Shown one piece after another: positions 11,001-24,107 of a stretch of DNA of 64,000 nucleotides. The stretch spans positions 12,087,001-12,151,000 of the forward strand of contig OW285196.1 of assembly GCA_935421135.1 (NCBI GenBank), in the 5' to 3' direction. Position 1 is the stretch's first letter, and every line of letters starts with the position of its first letter. Origin of the DNA: Bugulina stolonifera (taxonomy: Eukaryota; Bryozoa; Gymnolaemata; Cheilostomatida; Bugulidae). The position numbers and the translations under genes are program-made. The notes beneath the pieces were generated by a model. That model saw only the letters and a program-made list of their open reading frames with translations, was not told the DNA's origin and ran no database searches.

Positions 11001-14000
11001 TAAGTTACTTACCTGTATATACATGTACTAATAGGCTACTTACCTGTATATACATGTACTAATAAGTTACTTACCTGCATGTACATGTACTAATAAGTTA
11101 CTTACCTGTATATACATGTACTAATAAGTTACTTACCTGTATATACATGTACTAATAAGGTACTTACCTGTATATGCATGTACTAATAAGTTACTTATCT
11201 GTATATACATGTACTAATAAGTTACTTACCTGTATGTACATGTACTAATAGGCTACTTACCTGTATGTACATGTACTAATAGGTTACTTACCTATATATA
11301 CATGTACTAATAAGTTACTTACCTGTATATACATGTACTAATAAGTTACTTACCTGTATGTACATGTACTAATAAGTTACTTACCTGTATATACATGTAC
11401 TAATAAGTTACTTACCTGTATATACATGTACTAATAAGTTACTTACCTGTATGTACATGTACTAATAAGTTACTTACCTGTATATACATGTACTAATAAG
11501 TTACTTACCTGTATATACATGTACTAATAAGTTACTTACCTGTATATGCATGTACTAATAAGTTACTTACCTGTATGTACATGTACTAATAAATTACTTA
11601 CCTGTATATACATGTACTAATAAGTTACTTACCTGTATGTACATGTACTAATAGGCTACTTACCTGTATATACATGTACTAATAAGTTACTTACCTATAT
11701 ATACATGTACTAATAGGCTACTTACCTGTATATACATGCACTAATAAGTTACTTACCTGTATATACATGTACTAATAAGTTACTTACCTGTATATACATG
11801 TACTAATAAGTTACTTACCTGTATATGCATGTACTAATAAGTTACTTATCTGTATATACATGTACTAATAAGTTACTTACCTGTATGTACATGTACTAAT
11901 AGGCTACTTACCTGTATATACATGTACTAATAAGTTACTTACCTGCATGTACATGTACTAATAAGTTACTTACCTGTATGTACATGTACTAATAGGCTAC
12001 TTACCTGTATATACATGTACTAATAAGTTACTTACCTGCATGTACATGTACTAATAAGTTACTTACCTGTATATACATGTACTAATAAGTTACTTACCTG
12101 TATATACATGTACTAATAAGGTACTTACCTGTATATGCATGTACTAATAAGTTACTTATCTGTATATACATGTAATAATAAGTTACTTACCTGTATGTAC
12201 ATGTACTAATAGGCTACTTACCTGTATGTACATGTACTAATAGGTTACTTACCTATATATACATGTACTAATAAGTTACTTACCTGTATATACATGTACT
12301 AATAAGTTACTTACCTGTATGTACATGTACTAATAAGTTACTTACCTGTATATACATGTACTAATAAGTTACTTACCTGTATATACATGTACTAATAAGT
12401 TACTTACCTGTATGTACATGTACTAATAAGTTACTTACCTGTATATACATGTACTAATAAGTTACTTACCTGTATATGCATGTACTAATAAGTTACTTAC
12501 CTGTATATGCATGTACTAATAAGTTACTTACCTGTATATACATGTACTAATAAGTTACTTACCTGTATATACGTGTACTAATAAGTTACTTACCTGTATA
12601 TACATGTACTAATAGGCTACTTACCTGTATATGAATGCACTAATAAGTTACTTACCTGTATATACATGTACTAATAGGCTACTTACCTGTATATACATGT
12701 ACTAATAAGTTACTTACCTGTATATACATGTACTAATAAGTTACTTACCTGTACATACATGTACTAATAAGTTACTTACCTGTATGTGCCACCTACCTTA
12801 TTGGAAGATCTGTTATTCTCAATTTGAGTAGAATCAATTTTCGAAGTGATGAAAGATTAGACACAACAGCAGGCAGCCCATTGGTACTAAAGTCAAGGTT
12901 AGCTAGTTCCAGTATTTCCAGGTTTTGAAGCGATATCATGCTAGTAAAACATAAGAAATATAAATATCCAGAAAGAGTAGAGCTCAATTGACAGGTGTGG
13001 CCAGTGATGGCCTCACCAACAAATTAATCTTCCACTAAAGAACTGCATCACAATGTTGTCCAAATACACAAAATTATTCCCATTAGAGTTATGAGTAATA
13101 GTTATAAATCTAAATAATTGGATAACCTATTTTAATTATCCGCTAAAATTTAAAAAGCTTTCAATTGAAGTAATCCATAGGTAACGGTTTATAGCAGCAG
13201 TATCAGAGAAGATATTTTCATCCAGGTTAAATGGTATAAGCTTAGAGAGCGGCATGACTTAGTGGTTAGAATGCTGAAAGTTCCAGATTCGAATCCCGGT
13301 CACCCGGTCATGGTGGTGTTAGGAGAGCATCCAGCCACAATTGCTCCTGTGCCTCAATAGTCCTTGGGATCATGCAAAGCATGGCTTCAAGGCAACTCCT
13401 CTACCCCTGCCAAAAAAGGTCATGTCATTTGGGCCTTTTCTCGCAGGGAGTTGGCCAGCACTGGCACCTGGCAGTGCAAGCTGCTGTGATGGAACCCCGG
13501 TGGGTGGTGATGAGGGTATGTGTAGGATGTATTATATGTATGTAGGTAATATGTATATGGGTTGTTGTAGGTCTGATGTGACACACCACTCTCACTCCAT
13601 CAACTATTTGTCAAGGGAGGTAACGGCGTGGGTTCTCTAGGAGGTCCGAGCGGTCGAATAAGTCAGGATATATATATATGCAAACAACACTGTGTGTATA
13701 TGATAAGATGGGGCAACTAAAGGACGACCAGCAACCTGTACGACTAAATAAGTAATTCTAAATAATGCAATGGCGGCTCACTGGCCAGACAGACAAGTTA
13801 CTAAAGAGTGTACAGCTATGATATGATTATATGCACTATTCCTGTAAATCTCACTGTACTCTTCACCATGTACTATTAACCAATATCTATCTCAAGATTA
13901 TTTCAATTATACGCAATTCACCAATCACAAATCACTGTACGTAAATTATCCACTGAATTATCCACAATATATTATTATACACTACAATGTCACTTAATGC

Positions 14001-16288
14001 ATATCAATATCCAAGGTTACCACAATTACTTCAACAAGTATTACACAATTCGCTTCCAAGAATTCCAAGTTCAATTACTAATTATCCACTTGTATATCTA
14101 ATTCACAATATACTAATTATCACTTCAATTTATCTATATCAATATATCGCTAGCTCAAGCATCAATATACTACTTCACGTTTCACGTTTATCTATGCCTT
14201 ATATACGTATACTCAATATAAATCCACTTTGATCTCCTTTCATATCCCTTATTCTATTTAATTACTCAAATCACAATCTATTTAACAACAACAGGGATTA
14301 TACACAAAAATACACACATTAAAATACAAAGTTAACTAGGTAAAATATTCATGACTTACTAGAGTAAAATATAAAATCAGTAAGCGTTAAGCGCTCACCG
14401 CTCAATAAACAAGTTAAGTAAGTAAGTGACTCAGTAAGCATCTAATAATATGATGTCCTTTCTTTTTATACTTTTTGTGATACTATATTACAATATCAAA
14501 CTTATTTCTAATTGGCTAAAATATTCATACACAATAAAACATCAGTTATATCAGTCTGTCATAGGGAGCTTGTTGTCTATTTAATTTCTATTGGCTAGTT
14601 AAGGAAAACACTGCAGTTTACTGGATAATAGTTACTGTTAGTTCTGGTACATCTTTATGGCTATATTATATGGTAGGGGCGTGACTTGTGGTCTATTGGT
14701 CTGTGGTTATAGTCTGTACTGTTGTACTGGTAGTTGAAGAGCTTTGCTTCTTGATAGTAATGTGTTGGGTGTTTCGTTCATGTAGAAGTTGCTTTCACTT
14801 TGGTGTGGAGTTGTCTATTCTTGAGTTTTATAGTTGTTTCTTCTAGAGTGTTACTTTGGAATTATTCTCTCCTGTAAGATCTTTTGTCTGTTCTGGAGTG
14901 TTACTTTGGAGTTATTCTCTCCTGTAAGATAATGTTTATGAAGTTATGTTTGTCATTCTTTACACTGCTAGGGGCTGGTCACCCCGGCGTTTGACAAGCC
15001 GGTGAGATGGTATAGGCTTACCTATCTGGTAAATCCGTCAAACGGCAGCTATGCAATTCCAATCGTGTTAGACTTTTCAATTCATATAATGAGTTTACCA
15101 TTGTGTCAGACATTTCACAACTCTCCACTTCTAGCTCCTGTAGCTGCTGAAGACCTTTAAAACTGTAACATCATTATATGAACCGATTCCAATAAAAGTA
15201 TAAATCCCATAATATAGAGCTATATGAAAACATATTATACAGGAATCGATGCATAAAAGTTCAAAGTCAAGTAATTAATTCACCCGCAGGTTTTATAGCA
15301 AGTGAAACGTGTCTCAGATACTGCTAAAGATATTAAACAATAAAAAATTACTAGCACAGGCAAATAAATTACAAGTTTAAAATAAAAAAATGATGTAGTC
15401 CTTGTCAATATTGAAAAATAAGTTTAATTGTACTTTGTATAAACGCTACTTTACAAAAGCTCTGTGGGGCCAACACTATAAGCATCATCACTCACCAATC
15501 CCAGTTTTCATTTGCATCAGCTGTCCCATAATGTATGCGCAGATGAGTGAGAAGTGGTGCAATGACATTTAATGGCGGTACGCAATACCACTTGTGAAAA
15601 TACAAGTGTGTAATGTGATTTGGAGCCAGCGGCTTAGCTATATCACCGCAGTTGGTACCATCAAAGCAGTTGAGTATAGTTTGATTTTGAACATCATCAA
15701 GTGTTGCCTCATCTTCTCCAGAATGACGATAATTCAGAAAACAATCTACAATACAAAAATAAACGTAAAGATCATGATTGTAATGATCACGAATAATACT
15801 GGTATCACAGAAGAGCATTCTTCATTAAGTACAGTCCGCTCAATAAAACCTTATATATTTCTCATAAAATAGTATGTACTGTATCGTATTTAAAATAAAA
15901 ACAAATATATCAAAGCCAATCGCACGTTTTTGATGTTTAGTTTGTGAAGAACTTAAACAGGTATGAATAAAATGTAATGCATAACATAAAAAAACATACT
16001 TAACTTTAGGCCTACTAATAATAAATATTTATAAAATATATTTTTAAATTAATACTATTTAATATAAATGTTATATTTACGGAGAATACAATCAGCCATT
16101 GAGATATGAGATTTCACTTTGAAAACTACGAACTATAAAGCAAAATAGCCTTTAACTTTAAATTAGTAAAACGATCAAGCTAGAATGGCCAAGAGGTTGT
16201 GACACTTAATTCGTCAGCGTCACCTACCCTTTGAATAGTTAACTTGACTTGGTTCTTCGACTTCTTCGCTTTCAAGAAGGTCCATCAT
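8094..16288 (-). CDS. Leucine-rich-repeat protein (SHOC2/MFHAS1-type repeats), nine exons
   Basis: Exons in transcript order: 16228-16288, 15496-15745, 15022-15162, 12797-12940, 10497-10637, 10121-10261, 9827-9967, 9166-9306, 8094-8376; 1443 nt, 480 residues. The start is the first of two adjacent ATGs (MMDLLESEEVEEPS). The N-terminal 100 residues are not repeat-like. Six exons of 141-144 nt follow, all flanked by phase-2 introns, each coding two LRRs of 23-24 residues with the motif LxxLxxLxLxxxxFSxGLPxxI and ending in LPxR. The last exon has about three more LRRs and a C-terminal cap containing QGIEAIKEYF, as in SHOC2/MFHAS1-like proteins. No signal peptide, membrane segment or kinase/GTPase domain is seen. 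It is likely a cytosolic protein-binding scaffold. The symmetric exons suggest growth by exon duplication. The first exon is the least certain. Confidence 0.75.
9323..9350. repeat. AT-rich microsatellite beside the ribozyme
   Basis: A (TA)-rich run directly 3' of the hammerhead on the minus strand. It could be the tail of the retroelement that carried the ribozyme. Confidence 0.6.
9350..9412 (-). ncRNA. Hammerhead ribozyme, type I, short stem III
   Basis: On the minus strand all core elements are present in order. Stem I 5' strand CUGCA is at 9399-9395 and CUGAUGA at 9394-9388. Stem II is GGUGU-UAA-ACACC (9387-9375), followed by GAAA (9374-9371). Stem III is closed by A15.1-U16.1 with three further pairs (CAG/CUG) around a UACA loop (9370-9361). 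The predicted cleavage site follows the UA at 9360-9359, and stem I 3' strand UGCAG is at 9358-9354. A second stem I helix (CUC/GAG plus AU pairs) lies beyond an internal loop. The short stem III resembles the hammerheads of Penelope-like elements and retrozymes. It lies in an LRR-gene intron on the gene's sense strand, next to an AT microsatellite. Confidence 0.85.
10879..12789 (+). repeat. Minisatellite, 31-bp unit, about 60 copies, in an LRR-gene intron
   Basis: Nearly uniform units of tgtatatacatgtactaata followed by agttacttacc, with a few point variants (tgcatg, ggctac, tatatg). On the minus strand, the sense of the LRR gene, each unit contains CAGGTAAGT, a perfect 5' splice-site consensus. 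The array fills most of the intron between the exons at 12797-12940 and 10497-10637 and begins just inside the authentic donor. Confidence 0.95.
13240..13660 (+). mobile_element. tRNA-derived SINE
   Basis: A tRNA-like head carries an A box (tgacttagtggttagaatg, 13255-13273) and a B box (GATTCGAATCC, 13286-13296) at normal spacing. A non-tRNA body follows (ctcctgtgcctcaatagtcc onward). No matching acceptor stem is seen, so it is not a functional tRNA gene. It sits in the LRR-gene intron 12941-15021; the rest of that intron has no coding content I can support. Confidence 0.6.
14835..14932 (+). repeat. Tandem duplication, about 50-bp unit, two copies
   Basis: The segment gagtgttactttggarttat followed by tctctcctgtaagat occurs twice in a row. 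Confidence 0.8.
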
Positions 16289-17345
16289 CAGCAGAATTAA
16301 AATGATTATTTTAAGTAGCTACCGGTTTGATTAGTACATAAAACTTAGCAAAGTAAACCTTGCTGCTTTTTTATATATATAAACCAATCTTCGTGCATTA
16401 AATAAATTAGAATTGTACATGTATGTACATCTGTATATAAAAAACCAATGCCAAAATAATCTTGTTTTCTGGAAGGAAATGATGGAGAAATGACTCAATA
16501 TGAACCGCTGTTAGCAAAACCCTTGTAATTGCCGGACATCTGCGGTAAAACACGATTTCTCAAAAGCCTTATACTATAGATAGACTGTTCGATTTTTTCT
16601 TGGAAATGCTTCATATTTACATTTATTTACATTTATTGGGTTTTCTAAAAGTTTACAGATAACATTATTTTGTTAAAGGTAACTTGTTGACCACAAAAAA
16701 ATATATATGTATTATATACAACTCATAGGAGAGAATAAATAAATAAACAAAGAGAACAAAAAAAACAAAAAAGGAGGCAAATATCATTGCTTATGACAAG
16801 AGCCAATAATATAGTATAATGTGATTTAATAACAGATAGATAACAAGTATTCAAAATATGTACAAGTGATAGCAGATTATAGGTGTTTAGGTAAAAAGGA
16901 GAGACAGGATTGGTGCTACATTAGTGTACATGTATAATGACCAAATGTGTATACAATAATAGGAGAAAGAAAAGGGCAGAATAGCGAGATGGGTGCTATA
17001 TTAATGCAAAAAGGTAATATATACACATACATATATAGTGATACAAAAAAAAAAAAAAAAATCAGGGATCAGCATATTTGTTACTGATCAGAGCCAATAT
17101 TATAATAAGCATATAGTAATTATCAACAATATGTACATAGTGGCAGTAGATTAGAGATATGTGTCAGCGTAGAAAGATTGAGAGCTGAAAGGGTGACCGG
17201 AAAGAAAGAATAAAGAGATTGCACACTACGTCAATGAGAAAGATAGGAAAAGACTTCAGCATAGGATCCAGAAAGATATTTATTAAATAGGGTCTAGGGG
17301 ACATAATGCCCAAAACTGGATTTAAGTGATTGTATATTTATTAAT
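16289..17345. other. 5' flank of the LRR gene and LINE 3' flank
   Basis: AT-rich with A-rich tracts (16760-16771, 17045-17061). No gene is seen. The right part may be the 3' UTR of the adjacent LINE remnant. Confidence 0.4.
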
Positions 17346-18130
17346 TCATGTAAAGGATAAAAGACTTTTAGAAGGAAGATTATTTAATGTAAATTTATGT
17401 AGAAGGTTTAATAGGGTTGATTTGCCATAATTGGTTCTGTATGAAGGTTTAATTATGAGGCAGTTGCTACGTAAAGAGCGCTGATGTCTGTTAGATTTTT
17501 GTACAATATGCAAGATGTGCTTTGAGGCTTTGTTTTTTGATAATTTTTTATGTGTGAATTTGTGAAAAAGAAAAAGTCTTCGACTATAGAGTGTTGGTAG
17601 GTTTAAAAGTGACCGGCCATTTGTTATAGAAAATTTTTTGGGTGCAGATATTATTATTCTAATGGCTTTATTTTGTACTCTCTCTATTAAATCTGTTGTT
17701 TTTTGAGTAGTTTCTAAATAAATTGCTGAGCAATATTCCAATATGGGACGGACTAATGTTTTATAGGTCTTTAGTGACTCTTCAACGTTCATATATTTTT
17801 TAAGTTTTGATATTAGATAAATGATCTTATTGGCTTTAGTTGATATTTCAGTAGCGTGAGTGTGGAAATTGAGGTCTGTGTCAAGGGTGGCACCTAGTAC
17901 ATTTATAGAGTGCCGGGACTCGATGTTGATGTTTTGATAGCGTATGTGGTAAAATTCTTTAACATGAGGATGCAACTCCAACCAAAACAGGCTGCACCGT
18001 ATAATCTGTGGGAATAGGAAGATCAATTGAGAGAGGACAACTTCTAATTATAGTTAATAATTTTTCAATGCTCTCAGTCCTTATCATATCAAATTGTCTC
18101 AAATGCCAACTTATATTATACATAAAGGCA
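17346..18130 (-). pseudogene. Non-LTR retrotransposon reverse-transcriptase remnant (CR1/jockey-like)
   Basis: A 226-codon ORF (18026-17346) has the C-terminal part of a LINE reverse transcriptase: NVLGATLDTDLNF, then KANKIIYLISKL, then YKTLVRPILEYCSAIY and LIERVQNKAIRII. These are the thumb-region motifs seen downstream of the catalytic palm in CR1/jockey/Rex elements. Just upstream (18130-18030) another frame reads WHLRQFDMIRTESIEKLL and a SxDLPIPT-like start of an RT region, so the palm is deleted. No catalytic YxDD is present. The copy is 5'-truncated, internally deleted and inactive. Confidence 0.75.
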
Positions 18131-20495
18131 ATTTTTGGTTGTATCCACTGAGAAATGACAGGTCGGCAGTCTAAACATGATAACCCGGGAAAATAAAATG
18201 ATTACAAGGTATGGACTAGGCATCAGGAGAGACGACTAGGGCATAAAAGGAGGCTCCCGAAGCCTGATGCAAAAGGTCGACCTTATAGGCCAAGCGAAAG
18301 ATTGCAACGTAGGGATAAAATGATGCATTGTTATCAAAGTTATACAATAACTTGGCACTCGGCCTCACATATAATTCCAATTACAATTAATAATAAAGTG
18401 ATGCAGGTTATACAAATAGCTATGCAATATGTATGGTACATGCAACATGGGCATTTAAAAAAGCCAATTAATGTCCAAAAACACCACAATATACAATGTA
18501 CTTTGTTTTCAGTACCATCTAAACTTACCAACACTGTTTATCTCAGTGTATTATATTATGGTATACATGTACATTGCAAAATTTTTCAATGTAACATTTT
18601 TTCTTTCTACTACATGTACTTCATGTAAAGTTTTGTTAAAAACTTCAATATGATAATAAATAATAGGCAAAATAGTACTGGGTTTATTTAGCTTAGACTG
18701 AAGTCAAGGTTGCTTGACACCTTTGGCTGAAAATGGCTGGCTTTACCCATATCCAGGTACTTATACTTGCATAATACCTCTTGGTACTTATTACGCTATG
18801 CTAAAGGTACCTTACTACACTGAGTTCTAGACAAAATCAAACGGTTACCTCATAGAACAAAGGAGCAAAGTTGAACTCTATTATTGTTTCTGTGGAAACG
18901 CCCACATGTGTAGGTGTTTCACTCATCAACCGAATATGTATTGACTCAGTTGGTGAGCTCTAATTGGTCTGTGGGTGATTGAACTGCCTATCATGTACCA
19001 GTTTGTTCTTGTACTGATGTATCAAGTGTGTAGCTGGATTACATCGGATTTCTCTAAGTACATGTATTGTAATGGTAATAAAGTACTGTTGTGTAATCCC
19101 ATTTCAAAGTGGTTTTTCCATTGCTTTATGTAGGAATCTATGAATAAATTATGTATAAGTACTATTTATTACAATAAAGCTAATCTTTGTGTTGGTAGCC
19201 ACATTAAGACTATCATGACAACTACATTGTAACTAATTAGCTATAATTATTATGAACATAATGATATTGTTACACCTATTATGACTATCAGAGATCAACT
19301 ATGTATTGTTAATCTAGCTCGATACACATCTACGTAGAACTTTATTATTTCCAACTTTTTGCCAACTAAGTAACTGAGCTAAACTACATTGCATATACAT
19401 GTAATTATTGCATTTCGTAATAGCCTTTAGTCTTGAGATTATGTCTGGGGTTTGAGATTTGTTTTTAACAAGAACAACATCCAATCACAATTTATTTTTG
19501 TTCTGTTAAATTTTTGCGGTCACAAACCTTGCTCTAGTCCAATTTCTTTTCTACAGATCAGACTGAACCTGAACCTACATGTGTGGTCATTCTCAGCCAT
19601 GACAACAAGTATATAAGATGTTAACATCAAAACCTTCACAAGTGTATAGTATAGATAATATGACCATCAACTATATTTCAGTAAAATGTACTAATACATT
19701 AATCTATACATGCATGTATGTATAGAGATAGTGTCCCATTAAATAAATGGTATACTGCACTCATCAGCTATACAAGAATGCAGCATGTACATGCAAACCA
19801 TTTCATTCAATGCTCAGTGTCAGTGATGATGGCGAACATATTAACTTGTACCATACATATCTTTTCACTTCTGGGACATTACATATTCATCAGAGTTTTA
19901 TAAAATACGAAGAATACGGTCTCGTCTCGTCCCATCAAACTCCCACAGTTGTTTTATTGTAGGGAAAATATTACAATTTATAGATCAACTAAACAAGAAA
20001 TACATCTACGAGTATATAATGACACCCATTTATTCTGTACATATATACATATACATGTACATGTAATGAAGTATAAGATAACAGATGCAAGGTTGCTATG
20101 CATAATATAAATTTTAGCCAATCAGCAATCAGAAAGTGTCTAATCCTAGTTCGAAATTTAATCCGCTCATTTCATTGTTTTACCAAAGTGTGCCTGTTTT
20201 CCTCCTATCGGTGAACAATAGCATGTAATCCGATTTGGAAGGGATTTTGGCCAATTCATTATTTACAATGTTGGTGAACTATTTTCGGTGAACTATTGTG
20301 TTAATCAAGTAGAACTTAATTATAATGCATTTATTCGGCAACAGATCAAATTTGGTACCATGAGGGGCAGAAGTTGGTGGAGTGTGTTTGTGGTGAGAAA
20401 GAGTAGGATTAATGGTAAGGTTGTCTATCCCAAGTCATTGTTAGTCAGAATTGTTTCAAGTGGAAAATGTGGCAGTGCTGAAATAATTACTTTGG
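18131..20495. other. Intergenic, no gene seen
   Basis: Short chance ORFs only. No splice-consistent exons were found upstream of the collagen promoter. Confidence 0.45.
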
Positions 20496-20502
20496 TATAA
20501 AA
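20496..20502 (+). promoter_or_regulatory. TATA box of collagen gene 1
   Basis: TATAAAA lies about 25-30 bp before a probable non-coding first exon (about 20525-20587) that ends at a strong donor, aag|gtaagt. The next acceptor (gtttttag, 21001-21008) is immediately before the ATG. Collagen gene 2 has the same layout. Confidence 0.6.
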
Positions 20503-21008
20503 TGCAGGACTGGTTCAAAATGGTACACAGTAGTAGAGGACAAGCTAACAAACAGGAATCAGGCATATTTAGCACTATTATCTTAAGGTAAGTTATTTAG
20601 CATGCTTCTACATGTACATGTATTTTCTCATTGTGACAAGTTATTTATTTATTATCCTTCTATGTGCAATATACATGATTGTACAAGTATAGATATTTGA
20701 AATTGTTTAAGCAATGATATTTTTGAAAAAACTAAAACGAGTGATATGGATATGTAATTCACATGTACTTACTCCGTAATGCACTATGGCAGTCTAAAGA
20801 AAAATTTTAAAACTAAACAATACTATTGGCCTGCTATCGATAATGCATAAAAGTTTCATTAAAATCCTAAACAATACTTTCGGCCTTAACATTGCTTTTG
20901 TTGAGGTAGATGTGTCCTTAACTCTAGTTGAGTCAATTTACTATTGTATTGCATTGTATGTAGCAACCCTGCACACAACATATAGTTTATAGTTGCACCT
21001 GTTTTTAG

Positions 21009-22791
21009 ATGGAAAAGAGGCAATCTAAGGTGGAGTCCAAGCTCGATATCCACAGCTATATGATAGCTTTTGCATTAATAATCATAGCTGGAAGTATTGC
21101 TGCCAACTTTATAGTCTATACCTATATGTATAAAGAGATAAACGAGGTAAGATTACTCCCAATATAAATATAATCATAAATACTAAATAAATAAATAAAT
21201 CATAAATACTGTCTTTATTTGAATCAATTATTAGAAGCTAAGTTGACAAACTGTAACAATTATACGATGATATTTAAGCAAGGAAGTTATCTACTGAGCA
21301 ATCAGAGACTTGCTTCAAATTCATGAAAATACCAGTACCTGCTAAGCAGACAAATTCCTTGCATAAATAACATCATATGTTACAAAAAATGACCAAACCC
21401 CTGTAACAGTTTTGTTGTGAACTTTGCAGGAAAAACAGGCAGTTGAGAAACTGAGATTGGAAGTCAACAGAATGGAGCCTGTTGAAATGGTATGTCCCAC
21501 TTTAATTTCACCAACCAAAGTTGTTGAACAAAAGTTGAGACCTGTTAATTACTTCTCTGTATCGTTCACATGAAATATATGTTAACAAATGTTAACAAGA
21601 TGCCATGTACATGTAAGTCTATGTGTAATATATCAAAGAAAGTGTGCTATAAATCTACACAATACAGTAGTGACATTAACATTAAAATAAATATACTAAT
21701 TTAGGAAAGAGTGAAAAGAGGTGCATATGGGGGAGGAGGACAGCACAAAGTGCAAAAGACTGCAGGTGCTTGCTCATGTCCCGCAGGTAAACCAGGACCT
21801 AGAGGACCACCAGTAAGTTTTACCTGCTATCTTCTATCAAAATAATATAATCAAATCATTCAAAATCTGATGCTATCTAAATAAACCACCTATCATGACA
21901 AAAAGTTTGTCTGCTACTTTGTTCTATTAGAAGACACATCCGTGCCTACATAATTATTTTGTGTTTTTTGGCAATCATCTTACCTGTAGTGTACCATGCG
22001 AATGTTCAAAGAAATATTTAGTAAAGTGCAATAATTGTTTTATTAAAGGGACCACAAGGGAAGCCTGGTTCCCGAGGACTTAGTGGTAAGAAGGGACTAA
22101 GAGGTGCACCAGGTCAAGGATTGCCAGGAAAACCAGGACTCAAAGGAGAACCAGGAAAGCCTGGGAAAGATGGCTATAATGGAATTGCTGGACACGATGG
22201 TAAGATCGGACCTCCAGGACCAATTGGGCCTAAAGGACCACCTGGGCCTAAGGGGCCAATCGGACCATATGGGCCACCAGGTAAAAAGGGCGACATTGGA
22301 AAACCTGGAAAAGATGGCTTGAGGGGTAAAGCAGGCCTAAATGGACTTGATGGGAAAGACGGTAAAGATGGAAAAAATGGCAAACCTGGGTTTGATGGTA
22401 AACCAGGAGAAGATGGCAAACCAGGATATAATGGCAAAGATGGGAAACCGGGTAGAGATGGAAAGCCAGGAAAGGACGGAAAGCCTGGGAAAACATTTAA
22501 GAGTACAAAGACTTCTGATAGAATAGCTGCTGATGTGGTGAGTTTCACCACTTTACATGTATAAGAAACATATAACATCAGACATCTTCTGCCTAATATA
22601 ATAATTATGTACCGAACTATATCCTAGCATACAGACATCCACAACATATAATACTTATTCTAATCCTCCATTCTACTGCTACAGAGCAGATCTTGATCCA
22701 AATACTTGTAGAATGACAAATAGAAGCAACTTTCATATTTATATTGCAGAGAACTAACCCTCCGAGAGGTACGAGTTATGGTAGAAGGTAA
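21009..22791 (+). CDS. Transmembrane (MACIT-like) collagen 1
   Basis: Five coding exons, all phase 0: 21009-21146, 21430-21489, 21705-21812, 22049-22537, 22750-22791; 278 residues. The N terminus (MEKRQSKVESKLD) is cytosolic. One membrane span at about residues 17-39 gives a type II topology. A short charged, heptad-like segment follows (EKQAVEKLRLEVNRM). RVKR at about 68-71 is a furin-type cleavage site, so the ectodomain may be shed. A Cys-x-Cys (ACSCPAG) precedes about 155 residues of Gly-X-Y rich in KPG/KDG, with one imperfection (GQGLPG). The tail is short and basic (RTNPPRGTSYGRR). This is the layout of membrane collagens such as types XIII/XXIII/XXV but much shorter. The antisense of the big exon is also open because of its repetitive composition. 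AATAAA is at 22888. Confidence 0.9.
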
Positions 22792-22887
22792 AGAGATGAT
22801 CAATGAATAGAGACACAGAGTTGAACACTGCATTCACTTCTATTACATTTAGCAGCTATTTAGAGTTTGTGATTTTATACAAATTTT

Positions 22888-22893
22888 AATAAA
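22888..22893 (+). terminator. Poly(A) signal of collagen gene 1
   Basis: AATAAA about 100 bp after the stop codon. Confidence 0.5.
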
Positions 22894-24107
22894 AATGTTG
22901 TTCTGGAACTTACTAAATGAACATTTTCATATTATTTTAGTGCATCATTTTTTTATACTTATTCTATTTACAGTTCAAAAATTTACCCACACACACACGT
23001 TTTGTGTGTTATAAAATCTGCAAACATTGTTTTTGCTGCCAGCTGTGTGGTTGTGACTGTGAATTTGTATTTTTGCCAAATTTTGTGTTGAACAGATGTC
23101 ATGCAGTGTAGCTACAATTTACATGCAATAAATTAATATAACTATAGGAGCCTATAATTAACACAAAATGCTGATGTCAAATTCCTCGTAATCTCATTTA
23201 CACATTATATTCTATTTTTTGAAAACCATAAACATTTCTGCCAGTAGCCAAGAAAGAACTGTGCTTGTGTGTACAATAAATTGAAATTCCAGTCTTAATT
23301 CAAAACTATTGCTGAGTCTTGGTCACATGACACACATAATATCAGGAGTAATTGGATCACCATCAATCAATCAGGGGAAGATAACACCAAATCCTTCGGA
23401 TAACAGCATTACGAAATGATGTATGCAATAATTGTGTAATCAATGCTCATCGACATAACATTTCAAGAATCATACTAATGCAATTGTGTACCAATTTAGA
23501 TATATATATAGTCTTTCGTTTACAGAGAAAATCTACAATAAACATAGTATAAGGTTGTACAGTTGGCTATTTTTGAAATGTGAATTTCTATGCAGAATAC
23601 CATGATGCATTGGACATGCCTACAAAATTACGACCAAATTTTACTTTTATAGCAGAAAAGAATTCTGAGCGTTTAGAAAATCTCTAAACAGATTCGTTGG
23701 TTGATAACTTGTTATCTATCAGTGCACACCCAGATAATGATGGAGCACCTCACATGTATAACGAGATATTCCATATCAGTCCATGTACACTATATGTACA
23801 TATAATGACATATATGTACAATACATATGTAACAGGATATTCCACGTCAGTCCATGAATTGTTCACATAGTCAATTTGCAGTATCTGTCCCAACGCAGCA
23901 CACCGACATTTTACACTTTTTTACCTATGTCTTCATTATTACATAATAATTGTATACTGCATTTGTGTGTACAGTGTACAAATTGATGACCTACATAGAT
24001 ATCAGCAAAACCAAATATACATAATGCAGTAATACATGTATAATATACATAATACAGTAATATAATATACATGATACAGTAGTATAGTATACATAATACA
24101 GTAATAT
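22894..24107. other. Intergenic between collagen gene 1 and a solo LTR
   Basis: No gene seen. It contains a degenerate acatgtatataatatacata-type microsatellite near 24025-24105. Confidence 0.5.

Noticed and set aside
10879..12789. Direct-repeat arrays considered as CRISPR
   Set aside because: Units are contiguous with no unique spacers, and the sequence is animal nuclear DNA.
13250..13300. tRNA gene
   Set aside because: A and B boxes are present but there is no paired acceptor stem and a SINE body follows.
22174..22578. Proline-rich ORF antisense to collagen gene 1 (and a similar one at 27373-27688)
   Set aside because: Mirror of Gly-X-Y codons; the sense strand has splice sites, signal features and a stop in context.
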